NCBI GenBank assembly: GCA_036245525.1
Contig: BTPG01000004.1
Span: forward strand, 15,751,872 to 15,815,871
Direction of reading: 5' to 3'
Length of the DNA stretch: 64,000 nucleotides
Source of the DNA: Semisulcospira habei
Lineage: Eukaryota; Mollusca; Gastropoda; Semisulcospiridae
The notes under the pieces are model-generated. The model searched no databases, was not told the origin of the DNA, and saw only the letters and a program-made list of their open reading frames with translations. Positions 1-9,775 of this stretch are shown here, piece by piece. Numbering within the stretch: position 1 is the first letter of the stretch; the number at the start of each line of letters is the position of its first letter. The position numbers and the translations under genes are program-made.

Positions 1-218
1 ATTTACAACAATGTCTCCCAAACACAAACAGTACTGAGCGCATTCGGTTTCGAACAATAGAACAAGAGACATAGATCCTCATGAGCCCCCGCAACTGCGG
101 GGGCGCATGAGGATCTATGTCTCTTGCTAAAACCACTTTGTGTCAATGCTCCTTAGACGGCAGGGGATCTTTGGCATCGAATTTACAACAATGTCTCCCA
201 AACACAAACAGTACTGAG
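1..218. repeat. 38-bp direct repeat, 180 bp apart
   Basis: Positions 1-38 and 181-218 are identical (start ATTTACAACAATGTCTCCCA). They flank a P1 hairpin. The repeated sequence is the downstream part of P1 elements (compare 1008-1030), so this looks like a tandem duplication of a P1-type element cut by the window edge. Confidence 0.85.
63..126. mobile_element. P1 fold-back palindrome
   Basis: Two arms of about 30 bases pair almost perfectly (CAAGAGACATAGATCCTCAT against ATGAGGATCTATGTCTCTTG) around a GCAACTGC centre. The outer ends expected of a complete P1 element, TTAA plus CCCCTTCACTGCC, are not clear here. Confidence 0.85.
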
Positions 219-477
219 AACTTCGTTCGTGCGTAATGGAGTGCTACTGCCATAACTTCACGAACGCTTTTGTTTTATCACTGAGAAATCACGGAACTTC
301 AGATTTGAAAACTTCACCGTTTTGTGACGTCATTTTTCACGTATCACGCGGCACGGATCACGCGTCACAAAACCGATCTGTCCTGTGAAGGCAAAAGACA
401 TTGAAGATAAGTAGCGGCTAATCTCTATGTTTGTTTGTCTATTTTGACAAAGAGTATTTACCCGAAATATTAATAAA

Positions 478-645
478 TTGTGTTGTACCCGTCTTTTCTA
501 AGCGTGTTTCTTTCTCCGTTGGGTACTTCTTTAAAAGACAGTAAGTATATTTTTTTGCGGTGAGCGAGATTTTCATTGTGATATGACAACGAAAATCTCG
601 CTTTTCACAAAAAAGTGAGTTATTGTCTTTTGAATTTACACGGGC
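478..645. mobile_element. P8 fragment followed by P7 fold-back
   Basis: Positions 495-525 carry the P8 motif AAGCGTGTTTCTTTCTCCGT. Positions 534-635 form a P7 hairpin: AAAGACAGTAAG, then GAGCGAGATTTTCATTG, pairs with CGAAAATCTCGCTTTTCAC and TTATTGTCTTTT. The start of a P7-like sequence (AGGCAAAAGACATTGAAG) also lies at 389-407, so the P8 part may have inserted into P7. Confidence 0.65.
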
Positions 646-848
646 ACATATGTCTCTCCCCTCTTGGAATAATTGTAGGTCTCTCACTGATTCCAATCTC
701 CAGTTGCGGAAGGTGGACTGACCACTTTTGTTTTTAACTGTTTTCTTTTTTCTGCACGCTGAAATTGTGACGTGTCTACCTGTTCCGTGCACGGCTGTCA
801 AGTGTCAATGCACTGATCCACTATTCCGCGTTGTGTATGTAGTGCTAA

Positions 849-1053
849 ACACTTCAATGCCGAGAAAAACTGAACACCACTCAACTGCCAGAGGTATAGA
901 TCCTCATGAGCCCCCGCAGTTGCGGAGGCTCATGACGATCTATCCCTCTGGCTGCAACCACTTTGAATCTATGTTCCTTGGACGACAAGGGATCTTTGAC
1001 GTCAAATTTACGATTTCAAAAGCACTGTCTGGCGTATACTGGTAGTGAAGGGG
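849..1053. mobile_element. complete P1 TTAA-type MITE
   Basis: The element is 205 bp. Its left flank is CTAA (845-848) and its right flank TTAA (1054-1057). The left end reads ACACTTCAATGCCGAG and the right end GGTAGTGAAGGGG, which are inverted copies of each other. The hairpin is at 887-952 with arms around GAGGTATAGATCCTCATGAG. It has no coding capacity. Confidence 0.8.
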
Positions 1054-1089
1054 TTAAGCTTATAATTTTAAGTTTTAATGGGACTTTGA

Positions 1090-1153
1090 GTGCTGGTCCG
1101 TGATTTTGTACCCTACTTCTGCATGCCCTAAGGCCCAAAATCACAGACCAGCA
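1090..1153. mobile_element. P3 fold-back palindrome
   Basis: TGCTGGTCCGTGATTTTGTA pairs with AAAATCACAGACCAGCA across a 64-base span, with an imperfect middle. Confidence 0.75.
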
Positions 1154-1159
1154 AACTGT

Positions 1160-2125
1160 AAGCTCTAAGAGTGAAGTCGTGCTTTCGGCATGCCTCATTA
1201 TCGCTATCTCTCATCTTGCTTCGAAAGTGAGAAGATTACAAGGAACACATGTTACCAAAACATAAATCAGTCAAAATAGTGTTAGAAGGATCAATATTGC
1301 CCTGCTATGCAGGATATTATTATTGTCGATGGTGTCACGTCGACGTGTTGCCGCACTGCCAACTTCGAAGGCAAATACACTCTTAACACGTTCGGTATTG
1401 TTGTTGTAGCAAAATTCATCGATTTACTTCAGTACACTAATGCCTACTTTTAATGCCAACCTTATCAGCTGGAGCAAGGCGAATGCTACACAGCTGCAAG
1501 AGACAACCCTTTGCTAATGTCTCTTGCTAATCCTATGTTGTTGTTGTTGGGTTTTTTTTAAATGGCTTTTGTGTCCCATTTAATCTGTGTTTTTCACGCG
1601 AATGTCGGTCAGTGTGCAGTGGTATTTCTGACGCACAATTCGCGATCAATGGCAGCGAAGGGGTTAAGGTCGAAAGTCCCAAATGCAGGAGTTGTCCAGT
1701 GCAAACTACTTTAGAGCCCATGGATGGTGACAGACTAGCTTGGCCAAGCTGTTTTGGGCACCACTTTCGAACTGACTAACATGGTCTTCTCCTTCCTGTT
1801 GTAATGTTAGGGCTCATTTTTTTAGAAGGCATTTTAGAACTTGAATATGCAGATACGTTTCAATTATATCATGTAAGTGGTATTTGAAGGGGGGAAACCA
1901 TTTCGATGAAACAGAACTGCTCGGCTTTGCTTTCTGGTGCGTTGGGGGGATTAAACTGAGGAGATCGTTTTTATCATGTTGTAAAGTCAGTAAAGAAAAT
2001 GCATTTGACTAAGGGAAAGCCATGCAGTGAAATCTGTTTCTACTGTTCAGCGCGTTCACATGATTACAGTGGATTTTGCTGGATTACACGACCAGTAATT
2101 TCCTTGCCCGGAACTTTTGTCTCTA
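1160..2125. other. no gene seen
   Basis: About 970 bases of AT-rich sequence with short unsupported reading frames only. I see no repeat family from elsewhere in the window. Confidence 0.5.
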
Positions 2126-2129
2126 TTAA

Positions 2130-2245
2130 CCCGTTCAGTGACGAGAAAATTTGAACACCAATTTGCGGCGGGGGCTCATGAGGATCGATGCCTCTTGTTG
2201 ACACCACTTTGAATCCGTGCTCCTGAGACAGCTAGGGTATTTACG
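2130..2245. mobile_element. P1 element lacking its left hairpin arm
   Basis: TTAA at 2126-2129 precedes CCCGTTCAGTGACGAG and GAACACCA, the P1 left end. Only the right arm survives (GGGGGCTCATGAGGATCGAT, 2168-2200). The right terminus is not clear because a P6-like start, TTAACTCATTCGCGGC, follows at 2245. Confidence 0.65.
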
Positions 2246-2306
2246 TGTTGAATTAACTCATTCGCGGCAAGTGTATTTTGTCCCGGACGCAAAGGTGGAG
2301 AGGCAG

Positions 2307-2385
2307 GGGGTGGTCGGGGGTGGGTGGGGGTGGGGGTGGGGGAGGGGGTGGGGTGGGGGTTGGGAGCGGGGGTGGGTGGGAAGTA
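2307..2385 (+). repeat. G-rich minisatellite
   Basis: About 80 bases of GGGTGGGGGTGGGGG-type sequence that could form G-quadruplexes. The open frames across it are low-complexity artefacts. Confidence 0.8.
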
Positions 2386-2399
2386 TGACAAACGAAAAG

Positions 2400-3005
2400 G
2401 TCAACACGTTATGACCGATTAGATGCACATTTTATTCACACGGAGATTCTACACTGAACAACACATTTAAGATACATTTCTCTGTGAATGATAAAATAAT
2501 ACTGATGTCCATTCACCCCAACATAAACATATATATTTCTTTTTGACATTATTGTGTTTAGTCTTAGTATGTTTAGGATTGGGGTTAAATGGAAAGTGAC
2601 GTGACGTCCGACGCGTACAAAAGAATGAGCATTACGTCAGAGTTATTCACTCTTCGTAAAGAAACGCTCCCGAGTTCCTGTGGATTGCATAGTTTGGGGC
2701 ACGTGCGTAGCGTTTGTGGGATCTGAAGTTATTGTAATATGCAGGATTTTCAAGTTGACTGATTCGTTTCATGCGTTATTCAAGTCCAGTCGCTTCAAAT
2801 CTGCAACAATCACACTCTGTAATATGTTTATTTAGGGATATGGGTCGCTCTTCGTCCGAAGCGATAAGTGGGTGACTTTATTGGAATCGGGAGTGTTGAA
2901 CCACACGCCGTTCATGCCTGGGACTGTATCTGCCTAATTCTATTCTGCACTGGACGCTCTCAAATCACAGTCGCACTCTCGAGCTCTAGATACTGGAGAA
3001 GGATC
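2400..3005. other. no gene seen
   Basis: No recognised repeat, RNA gene or plausible coding frame. The sequence looks like ordinary non-coding DNA. Confidence 0.5.
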
Positions 3006-3101
3006 AAGCATGATATTTCAAGGGGGGGCCCCCCGGTGCCAGATTAGCTTGGCGCCTGCCAAGTGCCAAGCTAATCAGGCATTACCCTTGAACTATCATG
3101 G
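3006..3101. mobile_element. P2 fold-back palindrome with inserted G/C block
   Basis: CATGATATTTCAAGG pairs with CCTTGAACTATCATGG, and GCCAGATTAGCTTGGC pairs with GCCAAGCTAATC. A self-complementary GGGGGGCCCCCC block interrupts the left arm. Confidence 0.8.
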
Positions 3102-3675
3102 TACATTAGTGTCCTGTTCAAGCTTGTCTGAAGTACTGGCTTATCTTTTGTTTGTACAAATTGTGAGAGACGTGGACGGTATTTAGTGTGTGAAAGGTGA
3201 GGTAGGTCCTACAGTTGGTTTTTGTCTTGAAAATCCACTCATTTCGCATAAGTCACGCAAAGGTGCACACCGCCATGCACAACGCATACGCTCGCACACA
3301 CACACGGGTCACGCACGCGTGCGAGCAAGTTAAATTTAAAGACAACGATTGCCAGTGGTTCTTGTCGCCTCCAGGTTTCGGTCAGGGGTCGTTTTGTTTT
3401 CATTTATTTTTTTATTTTTTCCTTCCTTTCTTCTGGTTTCATTCATTTATTAATTCAATTCATTTCTTTTTGTGTGCATAATTTGGCGCTTTAACCAGTT
3501 TTGTGTGTTGCTCAAGCGTACCTGTACCTGTGTTCCAAAGATCTTTAAAGGTATTACTTTGCAGCCGGCCTTGGCCTTCAAAGCCGGACGGCCGTGTAAT
3601 TGATACTTTTGTGTGTTTCATTTTATTTGCGTCGTCCGAACTTTAATGCAGATATGAAGCGGCGTGCAAGATGTC
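3102..3675. other. no gene seen
   Basis: Non-coding sequence with a pyrimidine-rich stretch near 3400-3475. I see no family signature. Confidence 0.45.
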
Positions 3676-3710
3676 CTCGGGCCGACGTCGGCCTGATGAC
3701 CTTTTGCGAA
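3676..3710. mobile_element. P4 half-palindrome fragment
   Basis: CTCGGGCCGACGTCGGCC is followed by GATGACCTTTTGCGAACTAG, which is the right end shared by P4 copies at 31641-31732 and 28235-28340. The left arm is missing. Confidence 0.5.
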
Positions 3711-3895
3711 CTAGACGAACGTTTACCCTTATAGCCTGGTCCTGTAAGTGTAGATCGGTCCGTACAGTTAGTAGCGTAGTAGTTGTACTGACATGACCTG
3801 CTACAATTAAAGACCACCTACGTTGCATGCTGGATTTCCGCCGAGGCTGTCGTTATTCGAAAAAAAACCACTATGTCCATTTTAACCCTTTTAGC

Positions 3896-4097
3896 CCCGG
3901 ATCCCTACAGCAGGAGATGAATTGATCATGATAATTCAAGGGTAGTGCCAGTTTAGCTTGGCATCTGAAGGTGCCAAGCTAATCTGGCACTAGGACCCTT
4001 GATGGTCAAGCCATCTCCTGCAACTGGTACATAGTCGTTATTACTTAAGTAGGCAGCACCTCCAAAATTTAAGAAATGGGACCTTAGGCTAAAAGGG
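3896..4097. mobile_element. complete P2 TTAA-type MITE
   Basis: The element is 202 bp with TTAA on both sides (3892-3895, 4098-4101). Its ends are inverted: CCCTTTTAGCCCCGG against CCTTAGGCTAAAAGGG. The hairpin spans 3909-4021, from GCAGGAGATG to CATCTCCTGC, and encloses the P2 arms. The segment TCCAAAATTTAAGAAATGGG to its right recurs in other P2 copies. Confidence 0.9.
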
Positions 4098-4101
4098 TTA
4101 A

Positions 4102-4160
4102 GAAAATGAGAGATTTTCATTTACACAATGAAAATTTCGCTTTTCACAAAAATGGACACT
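4102..4160. mobile_element. P7 fold-back fragment
   Basis: GAGATTTTCATT pairs with AATGAAAATTTCGC, and TTTTCACAAAAATGG follows, as in the P7 copy at 12152-12262. It abuts the right TTAA of the preceding P2 element. Confidence 0.6.
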
Positions 4161-4620
4161 GATACTGGTGCACACTGGTCTCAGTGCCAAACTGACAACG
4201 GAAGATTTACTGTTATATATACCTGTAACTTCTGTCTAATGAACACCCGGCAAAGCTTTGTTTAGCCGGCTGTCACACGGCTCTGAGCCGGATTTGCCGG
4301 TCTTGTCAGTTCTAATCAGTTTACACCGGTACAATCCCATGCCCAAATTGGTGTTTGCTAAGTAACCTTAGTAGTGAACTTTAGTCGATCTTGCGGGGGA
4401 ATGACTTGAATCGGCAATTTTCGGCAGTGGCTTGTCAGTAAGCTTCTTGTAACTTCCCTCTACACTTGAATGCCACGCTGCAGAAGTACCCCGGTTCGAG
4501 CTGGCGTCAGACGAGCGTAGTACAAGCCAGTATTTTTGCGTTCCGATGGATTTCTGCAGGCGCAGGCCATGCCAAAGTTAGCACGGGTCTATCTGGCGAA
4601 AGCTGTTATGATGTGGCGTC

Positions 4621-4736
4621 CCCAATGCGCAAAGGCCATCGGGCCGGCGTCGGCCGCTGTTAGCCAGCGCACGGCCTTGCGCGGGCCAACGGCGGCCGAC
4701 TATAATAGTCAGCCCGACGGCTTTTGGCGCATTGGG
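4621..4736. mobile_element. P4 fold-back element with CCCAATGCGC ends
   Basis: The ends CCCAATGCGCAAAGGCC and GGCTTTTGGCGCATTGGG are inverted repeats. The interior is made of GGCCGGCGTCGGCCG-type palindromic arms around GCGCACGGCCTTGCGCG. Total length is 116 bp. Confidence 0.75.
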
Positions 4737-4943
4737 TCAGTTACACCAGTGCCGTCTCAGACGGCAGAACTGATGAGACCTCGCCGCGACCGTGAACTTG
4801 AAATTTGGAACTAATAACCCGTGGGCAGGACTAATACAAAAGAACAAAGCAGCCAGCAAAAGCAATCGATTCCCCGACACACCTCCATACCACACCGCGT
4901 AAATCCCGATGAAATATGAGGAAATATGTATCGGTACTTTTCT

Positions 4944-5009
4944 GCAAGATGCATAGATTCTCACGAGCCACTGCAGCTGCAGAGGCTTATGAGAACCTAT
5001 TCCTCTTGC
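4944..5009. mobile_element. P1 fold-back palindrome
   Basis: GCAAGATGCATAGATTCTCA pairs with TGAGAACCTATTCCTCTTGC around CTGCAGCTGCAG. The outer ends are not recognisable. Confidence 0.75.
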
Positions 5010-5140
5010 TGATGGAAGAGCTTGTAGAGCAGCGACTCCACGCCATAAACAGTGAGCGGGAAAATATCGCTGGCACAAACAGGCAGATAAAAATTTGTGG
5101 AAGTTGGAGTCTATTCAGTACAAAGGCTGAACTTCCTTGA

Positions 5141-5904
5141 AATAATAATAATAATTACGGTATTTATAATGCGCTTATCTTATAATAATTATAACTCTAA
5201 GCGCGCACTCACAACTCGCGCACGCATGCGCACGCTTTAGACAGTGACTTGCGTACCACAAACAGTGGAATACATTACGACGGTCAGCTTGGGGTGGGGA
5301 GTGTGGTGATATAGTGCTAAAACTGTTGAAAGAGGTGAGTTTTGAGGGAGGACTGGAAGGAGGAGAGAGAGTGTTTCTGACGGAGAGAGAGTGGGAGAGT
5401 GTTCCAGGTGGATGGACCGTAGACGGAGAAGGAGCGGGGGCCGAAAGTGTTAAGTTTGGTGCGAGGGATGTGGAGGCGGAGAGGGTCAGAGGCAGAGCGG
5501 AGGGAGCGGGAAGGTGTGTAGGGGTGAAGTAAGTTGGAGAGATAGGCAGGAGCGCAGTTGTTCAGGGATTTGTAGCAGAGAGACAGAATTTTGTATTGGA
5601 TGCGTTGGGGGATGGGGAGCCAGTGAAGGAGTTTGAGCAGGGGTGTGACGTGGTCGGATTTTTTCTTTCTGAGGACGAGGCGGGCAGCATTGTTCTGAAC
5701 GCGTTGGAGAGTGAAAATGGTGGAGTGAGGGAGGCCGGAAAGGAGAGAGTTGCAGTAGTCGATGCGAGATAAGATGAGAGAGACAGCAAGTTTGGTGGCA
5801 GCTTCGGTAGTGAGGTATTTTCTGATCTGACTGATGCGGCGGAGGTGGAAATAACATGCCTGGGCCGTGAAATGATAGGAAACGGATGCTAACGGATTGT
5901 GGGG
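5141..5904 (-). mobile_element. L2/CR1-like LINE, 5'-truncated 3' end
   Basis: The minus strand encodes the C-terminal part of a non-LTR reverse transcriptase protein (about 5317-5890). Visible motifs are SRIDYCNSLLSGLP, LQRVQNNAARLV, LHWLPI..RI.YKI and WNTLPLSLR, which are typical of L2/CR1-type LINEs. The catalytic YADD region is missing, so the copy is truncated upstream. The frame is open to the C-terminus (SLKTHLFQQF). The 3' end carries the L2-type tail, read on the plus strand as (AAT)n ATTACGGTATTTATAATGCG at 5141-5170. It is a dead copy, not a host gene. Confidence 0.85.
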
Positions 5905-6054
5905 GTGGGGAGGGGGTGGACGGGGGGAGGGAGGTGGAGCGGAGTGGGGGGTGGGTGGGGGCAAAATACATACATTACATATTTTGGCAACAACCGGTGA
6001 ATTTTGCTTAATTTATGGATATTTCTAACGGTGATATGACCCACATATACAGGT

Positions 6055-6293
6055 ACCGGTTTCGGGCCACTTTATAAATTTCAAATACAAGGGATCAAAA
6101 TTTCCGAAACCTCAGTAGCTAAGTTAACCCTGCGCACCACGTGAATGTCCTGTGTCTGTCTTGCACTGTGTTTGTCTTCAGAGGGAATGCGTGTGTGTGT
6201 GTGTCCCTAGCATGCATGTTGGGTTCAGTTTGAGGCGCTTTGAGCCGATTCACAGAATTGGATAAAGTGCCTGTATAATAACCGGTATTATTA

Positions 6294-6380
<87 letters not shown>
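6055..6380 (+). mobile_element. L2-related short element with (ATT)n tail
   Basis: GGCCACTTTATAAATTTCAAATAC at the start and GGCGCTTTGAGCCGATT plus TATAATAACCGGTATT near the end recur at 43650, 46875, 52745 and 41849. The element ends in a perfect (ATT)n run at about 6286-6380. It behaves like a SINE or a truncated LINE sharing an L2-type 3' tail. A short GTGT run interrupts it near 6190. Confidence 0.75.
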
Positions 6381-6381
<1 letters not shown>

Positions 6382-6477
6382 AGCTTCAATCTACCAAAAT
6401 GCAAACGATTTTAAAAACATTGTCCAGAGGCGTCTTGAAATAGCTGAGAACTGGGGGCCCACACACTATCAAGCGCT

Positions 6478-6558
6478 ATCAGACTTCCAATCCAATAGGA
6501 GGTAGGGCCAAAGTATTCTTAGACCCTTCAACCATAGAGAATAAGCTTGATTCAATGT
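6478..6558 (+). repeat. 81-bp direct repeat, left copy
   Basis: Identical over 81 of 81 bases to 8150-8230. It ends exactly where the LINE reading frame begins, which points to a target-site duplication rather than a chance repeat. Confidence 0.9.
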
Positions 6559-8149
6559 TATCACCCTGTACAAGAACAAAGGCGAGAAGTCTGACTGTTC
6601 CAACTATCGGGGAATTACCCTGCTGTCCATTGCTGGGAAAATCCTTGCAAGGCTGCTCCTGAACCGGCTGGTACCTGCCATCGCTGAAGACCAACTCCCA
6701 GAGGGCCAGTGTGGCTTCAGAGCAAACAGGAGCACCACCGATATGGTCTTTGTGCTGAGACAGCTACAGGAGAAGTGCCGCGAGCAGAACAAAGGGCTGT
6801 ACGTAACATTTGTCGACCTAACAAAAGCGTTCGACACTGTGAGCAGGCAAGGCATGTGGCAGATCCTGGAGCGACTTGGCTGTCCCCCAAAGTTCCTCAA
6901 CATGATTGTCCAGCTACACGAGGACCAGCAAGGCCAGGTCAGACTCAACAATGACCTCTCAGAACCATTCCCTATTCTCAACGGCGTAAAGCAGGGCTGC
7001 GTGCTGGCACCGACCCTCTTCACCATCTTTTTTAGCATGATGTTGAAGCAGGCCACAGTGGACCTCGATGATGACGATGCAGTGTACATCAGGTATCGTC
7101 TCGATGGCAGCCTGTTCAACCTCAGACGACTGCAGGCCCACACGAAAACCCTAGACCAACTGATTCGTGAGCTGCTTTTTGCTGATGATGCTGCCCTCGT
7201 TGCACACACAGAGAGAGCCCTGCAGCGCATCACGTCTTGCTTCGCAGATGCTGCCCAGCTCTTTGGACTCGAGGTCAGTCTGAAAAAGACAGAGGTCCTC
7301 CATCAGCCGGCACCCAAGACAGTGTATCGCCCTCCTCACATCACCATTGGCGAGTCTGAACTAAAGTCAGTGCACCAGTTTACTTACCTTGGCTGCATTA
7401 TCACGTCGGACGCCAAGCTGGACAAGGAGCTTGACAGCAGGCTGGCAAAAGCGAACAGCGCTTTCGGGCGACTTCAACAGCTGAAAACAGGCACCAAGAT
7501 CAGCGTGTACAGAGCTGTGGTCCTCACCACCCTGCTGTATGGTTCCGAGTCCTGGGCCCTCTACCGCAGCCAACTACGACTCCTCGAACGCTTCCACCAG
7601 CGCTGCCTGCGTACCATCCTGGGCATTCACTGGAGTGACTATGTCACCAACGTCGAGGTCCTTGAACAGGCTGAAACTGTGAGCATCGAGGCTTTGCTGC
7701 TGCGGACACAGCTCCGCTGGGCGGGGCATGTCTCCAGGATGGAGGATCATCGCCTACCAAAGATCACACTGTTCGGCGAGCTTGCTACTGGACACCGTGA
7801 CAGAGGGGCACCAAAGAAGAGATACAAAGACTGTCTCAAGAAGTCACTTAGTGCCTGCCAAATCGACCACCACCAGTGGTCTTCGCTTGCTGCGGACCGT
7901 GACACCTGGCGCTCGACCATTTACAAGGCAGCTGTCTCCTTTGAGGACTCTCACAGAGCTAGCCTTAAGGACAAGCGGCTCAGGAGAAAAAACAGAGATG
8001 CCGCAGCTCAGAACCCTGGCCATACCTTCCCCTGCAGCCACTGCGGTCGAACCTGCCTGTCTCGGATTGGCCTCCGCAGCCACGAACAAGCCTGCAGACG
8101 TCGTGGTCAGCTCCTATAAAATCTTCGTTCGCGAAGTCAAGCCCAAGAG
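6559..8149 (+). mobile_element. 5'-truncated non-LTR retrotransposon (LINE)
   Basis: This 1591-bp insertion lies between the two 81-bp direct repeats. It starts inside the reverse transcriptase and ends about 30 bases after the stop codon. The very short 3' region contains a CTTCG-TTCG-CGAAG hairpin and no poly-A. The uninterrupted frame and the perfect flanking repeat suggest a recent insertion. Confidence 0.85.
6560..8119 (+). CDS. LINE reverse transcriptase, N-terminally truncated
   Basis: The frame is open from the insertion point for about 519 codons; the first internal methionine is at 6743. The order is that of a non-LTR reverse transcriptase: NYRGITLLS (about residue 15), GQCGFRANRSTTD, a VDLTKAFDTV catalytic aspartate motif, GVKQGCVLAP, FADDAALVA with the catalytic Asp pair at 7181-7189, then FTYLGCIITSDAKLD and LLYGSESW. 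The C-terminus has a Cys-Cys-His-Cys-like finger (CSHCGRTCLSRIGLRSHEQ plus AC) from 8033, a feature of some LINE clades. The endonuclease domain and 5' end are absent. I cannot place the clade without a tree. There are no stops or frameshifts. Confidence 0.88.
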   Translation: MTLYKNKGEKSDCSNYRGITLLSIAGKILARLLLNRLVPAIAEDQLPEGQCGFRANRSTTDMVFVLRQLQEKCREQNKGLYVTFVDLTKAFDTVSRQGMWQILERLGCPPKFLNMIVQLHEDQQGQVRLNNDLSEPFPILNGVKQGCVLAPTLFTIFFSMMLKQATVDLDDDDAVYIRYRLDGSLFNLRRLQAHTKTLDQLIRELLFADDAALVAHTERALQRITSCFADAAQLFGLEVSLKKTEVLHQPAPKTVYRPPHITIGESELKSVHQFTYLGCIITSDAKLDKELDSRLAKANSAFGRLQQLKTGTKISVYRAVVLTTLLYGSESWALYRSQLRLLERFHQRCLRTILGIHWSDYVTNVEVLEQAETVSIEALLLRTQLRWAGHVSRMEDHRLPKITLFGELATGHRDRGAPKKRYKDCLKKSLSACQIDHHQWSSLAADRDTWRSTIYKAAVSFEDSHRASLKDKRLRRKNRDAAAQNPGHTFPCSHCGRTCLSRIGLRSHEQACRRRGQLL

Positions 8150-8230
8150 ATCAGACTTCCAATCCAATAGGAGGTAGGGCCAAAGTATTCTTAGACCCTT
8201 CAACCATAGAGAATAAGCTTGATTCAATGT
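8150..8230 (+). repeat. 81-bp direct repeat, right copy
   Basis: Identical to 6478-6558. The base before each copy differs (T against G) and so does the base after it (T against A), so 81 is the exact length. Confidence 0.9.
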
Positions 8231-8428
8231 AAAGCCGTTATTTAGAACACGAACTACCTGTATCGGCCAACGATACAACCAAACTCCCCCGCGAGCAGAC
8301 GACTGGGCGAAGCGCGCGCTCGCATGCTTTCGCCCTCTGTGTTTGGTTCAACGCGCGTTTATCACAGTCATCGCTGTAACTTCCACTGCCTGAAGCAGAG
8401 ACGTAAGTACATTGATTTATTTCGACTA

Positions 8429-8494
8429 GCAAGAGGCATACATTCTCATGCACACTTGCATCTGCAGGGGCTGATGAGAGTCTATGTCACGTGC
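8429..8494. mobile_element. P1 fold-back palindrome, diverged
   Basis: GCAAGAGGCATACATTCTCA pairs imperfectly with TGATGAGAGTCTATGTCACG around TTGCATCTGCAGG. Confidence 0.65.
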
Positions 8495-9235
8495 AGATGG
8501 AAGGAGTTGCATTGGTTAATGCGTAGCCTACTGCATTTCCCATCTGAACGGTGTAGTTCACGGGAGTACCTTCCTCCCGGCCGCAACTTTGGTTTACTCA
8601 CAGTCCTGTTATCTTGTGAGTTCTGGAAGTTTTCGTGCTGAAGCAACTGGACGTGTGGCTTTTGGAACTGGTTGTTGTAGATCGACCTCTGTGCGCTTTT
8701 TCCCTGCCGGTGTAAGTATTGCTTTCGTCTGCTACTGTGCTGGTGCTGCTTGAAAATAACTTTCGCGGTGTCATTCTAGTGTTGATCAGTGTTGTTGTTG
8801 AAATTGTTGTCGTTATTGCTTTGTCGCTGTTGTTGATGTTTTCAGAGTTTGTTAAATAACAATTTGTCATCAAAGTTATTCACCAGGTTATGGGCATACA
8901 AACATTTTTTTTCCCCCGCTATTCGTGGTCATCTGCTGGCCTGCACCTGCAGTTACGTAGTATTGCGTATCATTACGGACATAGAATGAAATGAGATAAT
9001 CGTACAAATGTAGGTCACTTATTGACCGCTTCAAGTTAACTCATTCGATTCATCAAAGTTTGAGGGAGCGACATTTTACCGACTTTCCAGCCGGACTTGT
9101 TTTTCAGTCTGCGGTCTCAGTTCTGCCGCGAAACTTGACTTTTGCACTTCAGTTTCACATTTCGTGCCAGGTCAGTTGACCATCTGGCTTTCCGAGAGTT
9201 CTACTGAAAAACTGAAGTTTTCTGCCGATGATTAT
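8495..9235. other. no gene seen
   Basis: Non-coding sequence with TTG-rich stretches (8790-8850). I see no repeat family shared with the rest of the window. Confidence 0.45.
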
Positions 9236-9369
9236 TCCATTCAGCCCTGATGCATATGGCACTACAGCAGGAGATGGATGGACCTTGATTTATCATGGAG
9301 TGCAACTGGTGTATAGTCATTAGATGACGCCTCCAAAATTTGGGAAATATTACCGTCGGGCTGAATGAG
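9236..9369. mobile_element. P2 MITE that has lost its hairpin
   Basis: TTAT flanks both sides (9232-9235, 9370-9373). The ends TCCATTCAGC and GCTGAATGAG and the segment GCCTCCAAAATTTGGGAAAT match the P2 copies at 62096 and 62556. The hairpin is collapsed to GGACCTTGATTTATCATGG, so the copy is 134 bp instead of about 205. Confidence 0.85.
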
Positions 9370-9560
9370 TTATATTTTGAAGAGGTCTGGACTAGAAATT
9401 GGAGAACCGCCCTAAAGGTCGCGTGGAGTTTTCTGTCTCGACAGCTCCGGCAGTACGATCTTATAATTGTACATCGTTTGTTCATGTTGGCTTTGGCTGG
9501 AGCAAATCTGATATGCCGGTGCATTCTGAAAGACTATTTTGCAGCCATCGATGTTCATCA

Positions 9561-9624
9561 GCAAGAGGCACAGATTTTCATTGGTTCACGTCCTTTTGCC
9601 GCAGGGGCTCATAATGCTTCTTGC
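9561..9624. mobile_element. P1 fold-back, strongly diverged
   Basis: GCAAGAGGCACAGATTTTCA lies opposite GGGGCTCATAATGCTTCTTG. Pairing is poor in the middle. Confidence 0.5.
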
Positions 9625-9775
9625 GGCTAGGCCGGGCTCTGATCACCCTTCTCTTTAGATCGCAATCCTCACCAGGTAGGAATAAGGGTGGTTTATGCAT
9701 GTGCTTGTAAACAGAAAAAAACAATGAACAAAAAAATCCTGACAACCTAGTCCAAGGCCCACTTTTGGGCTCACG

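Noticed and set aside
2307..2385. Telomere or subtelomere repeat
   Set aside because: The G-rich tract has no regular TTAGGG unit; it is a simple G/T-rich minisatellite.
6604..7233. 209-codon minus-strand frame
   Set aside because: It is the antisense shadow of the LINE reverse transcriptase at 6560-8119.
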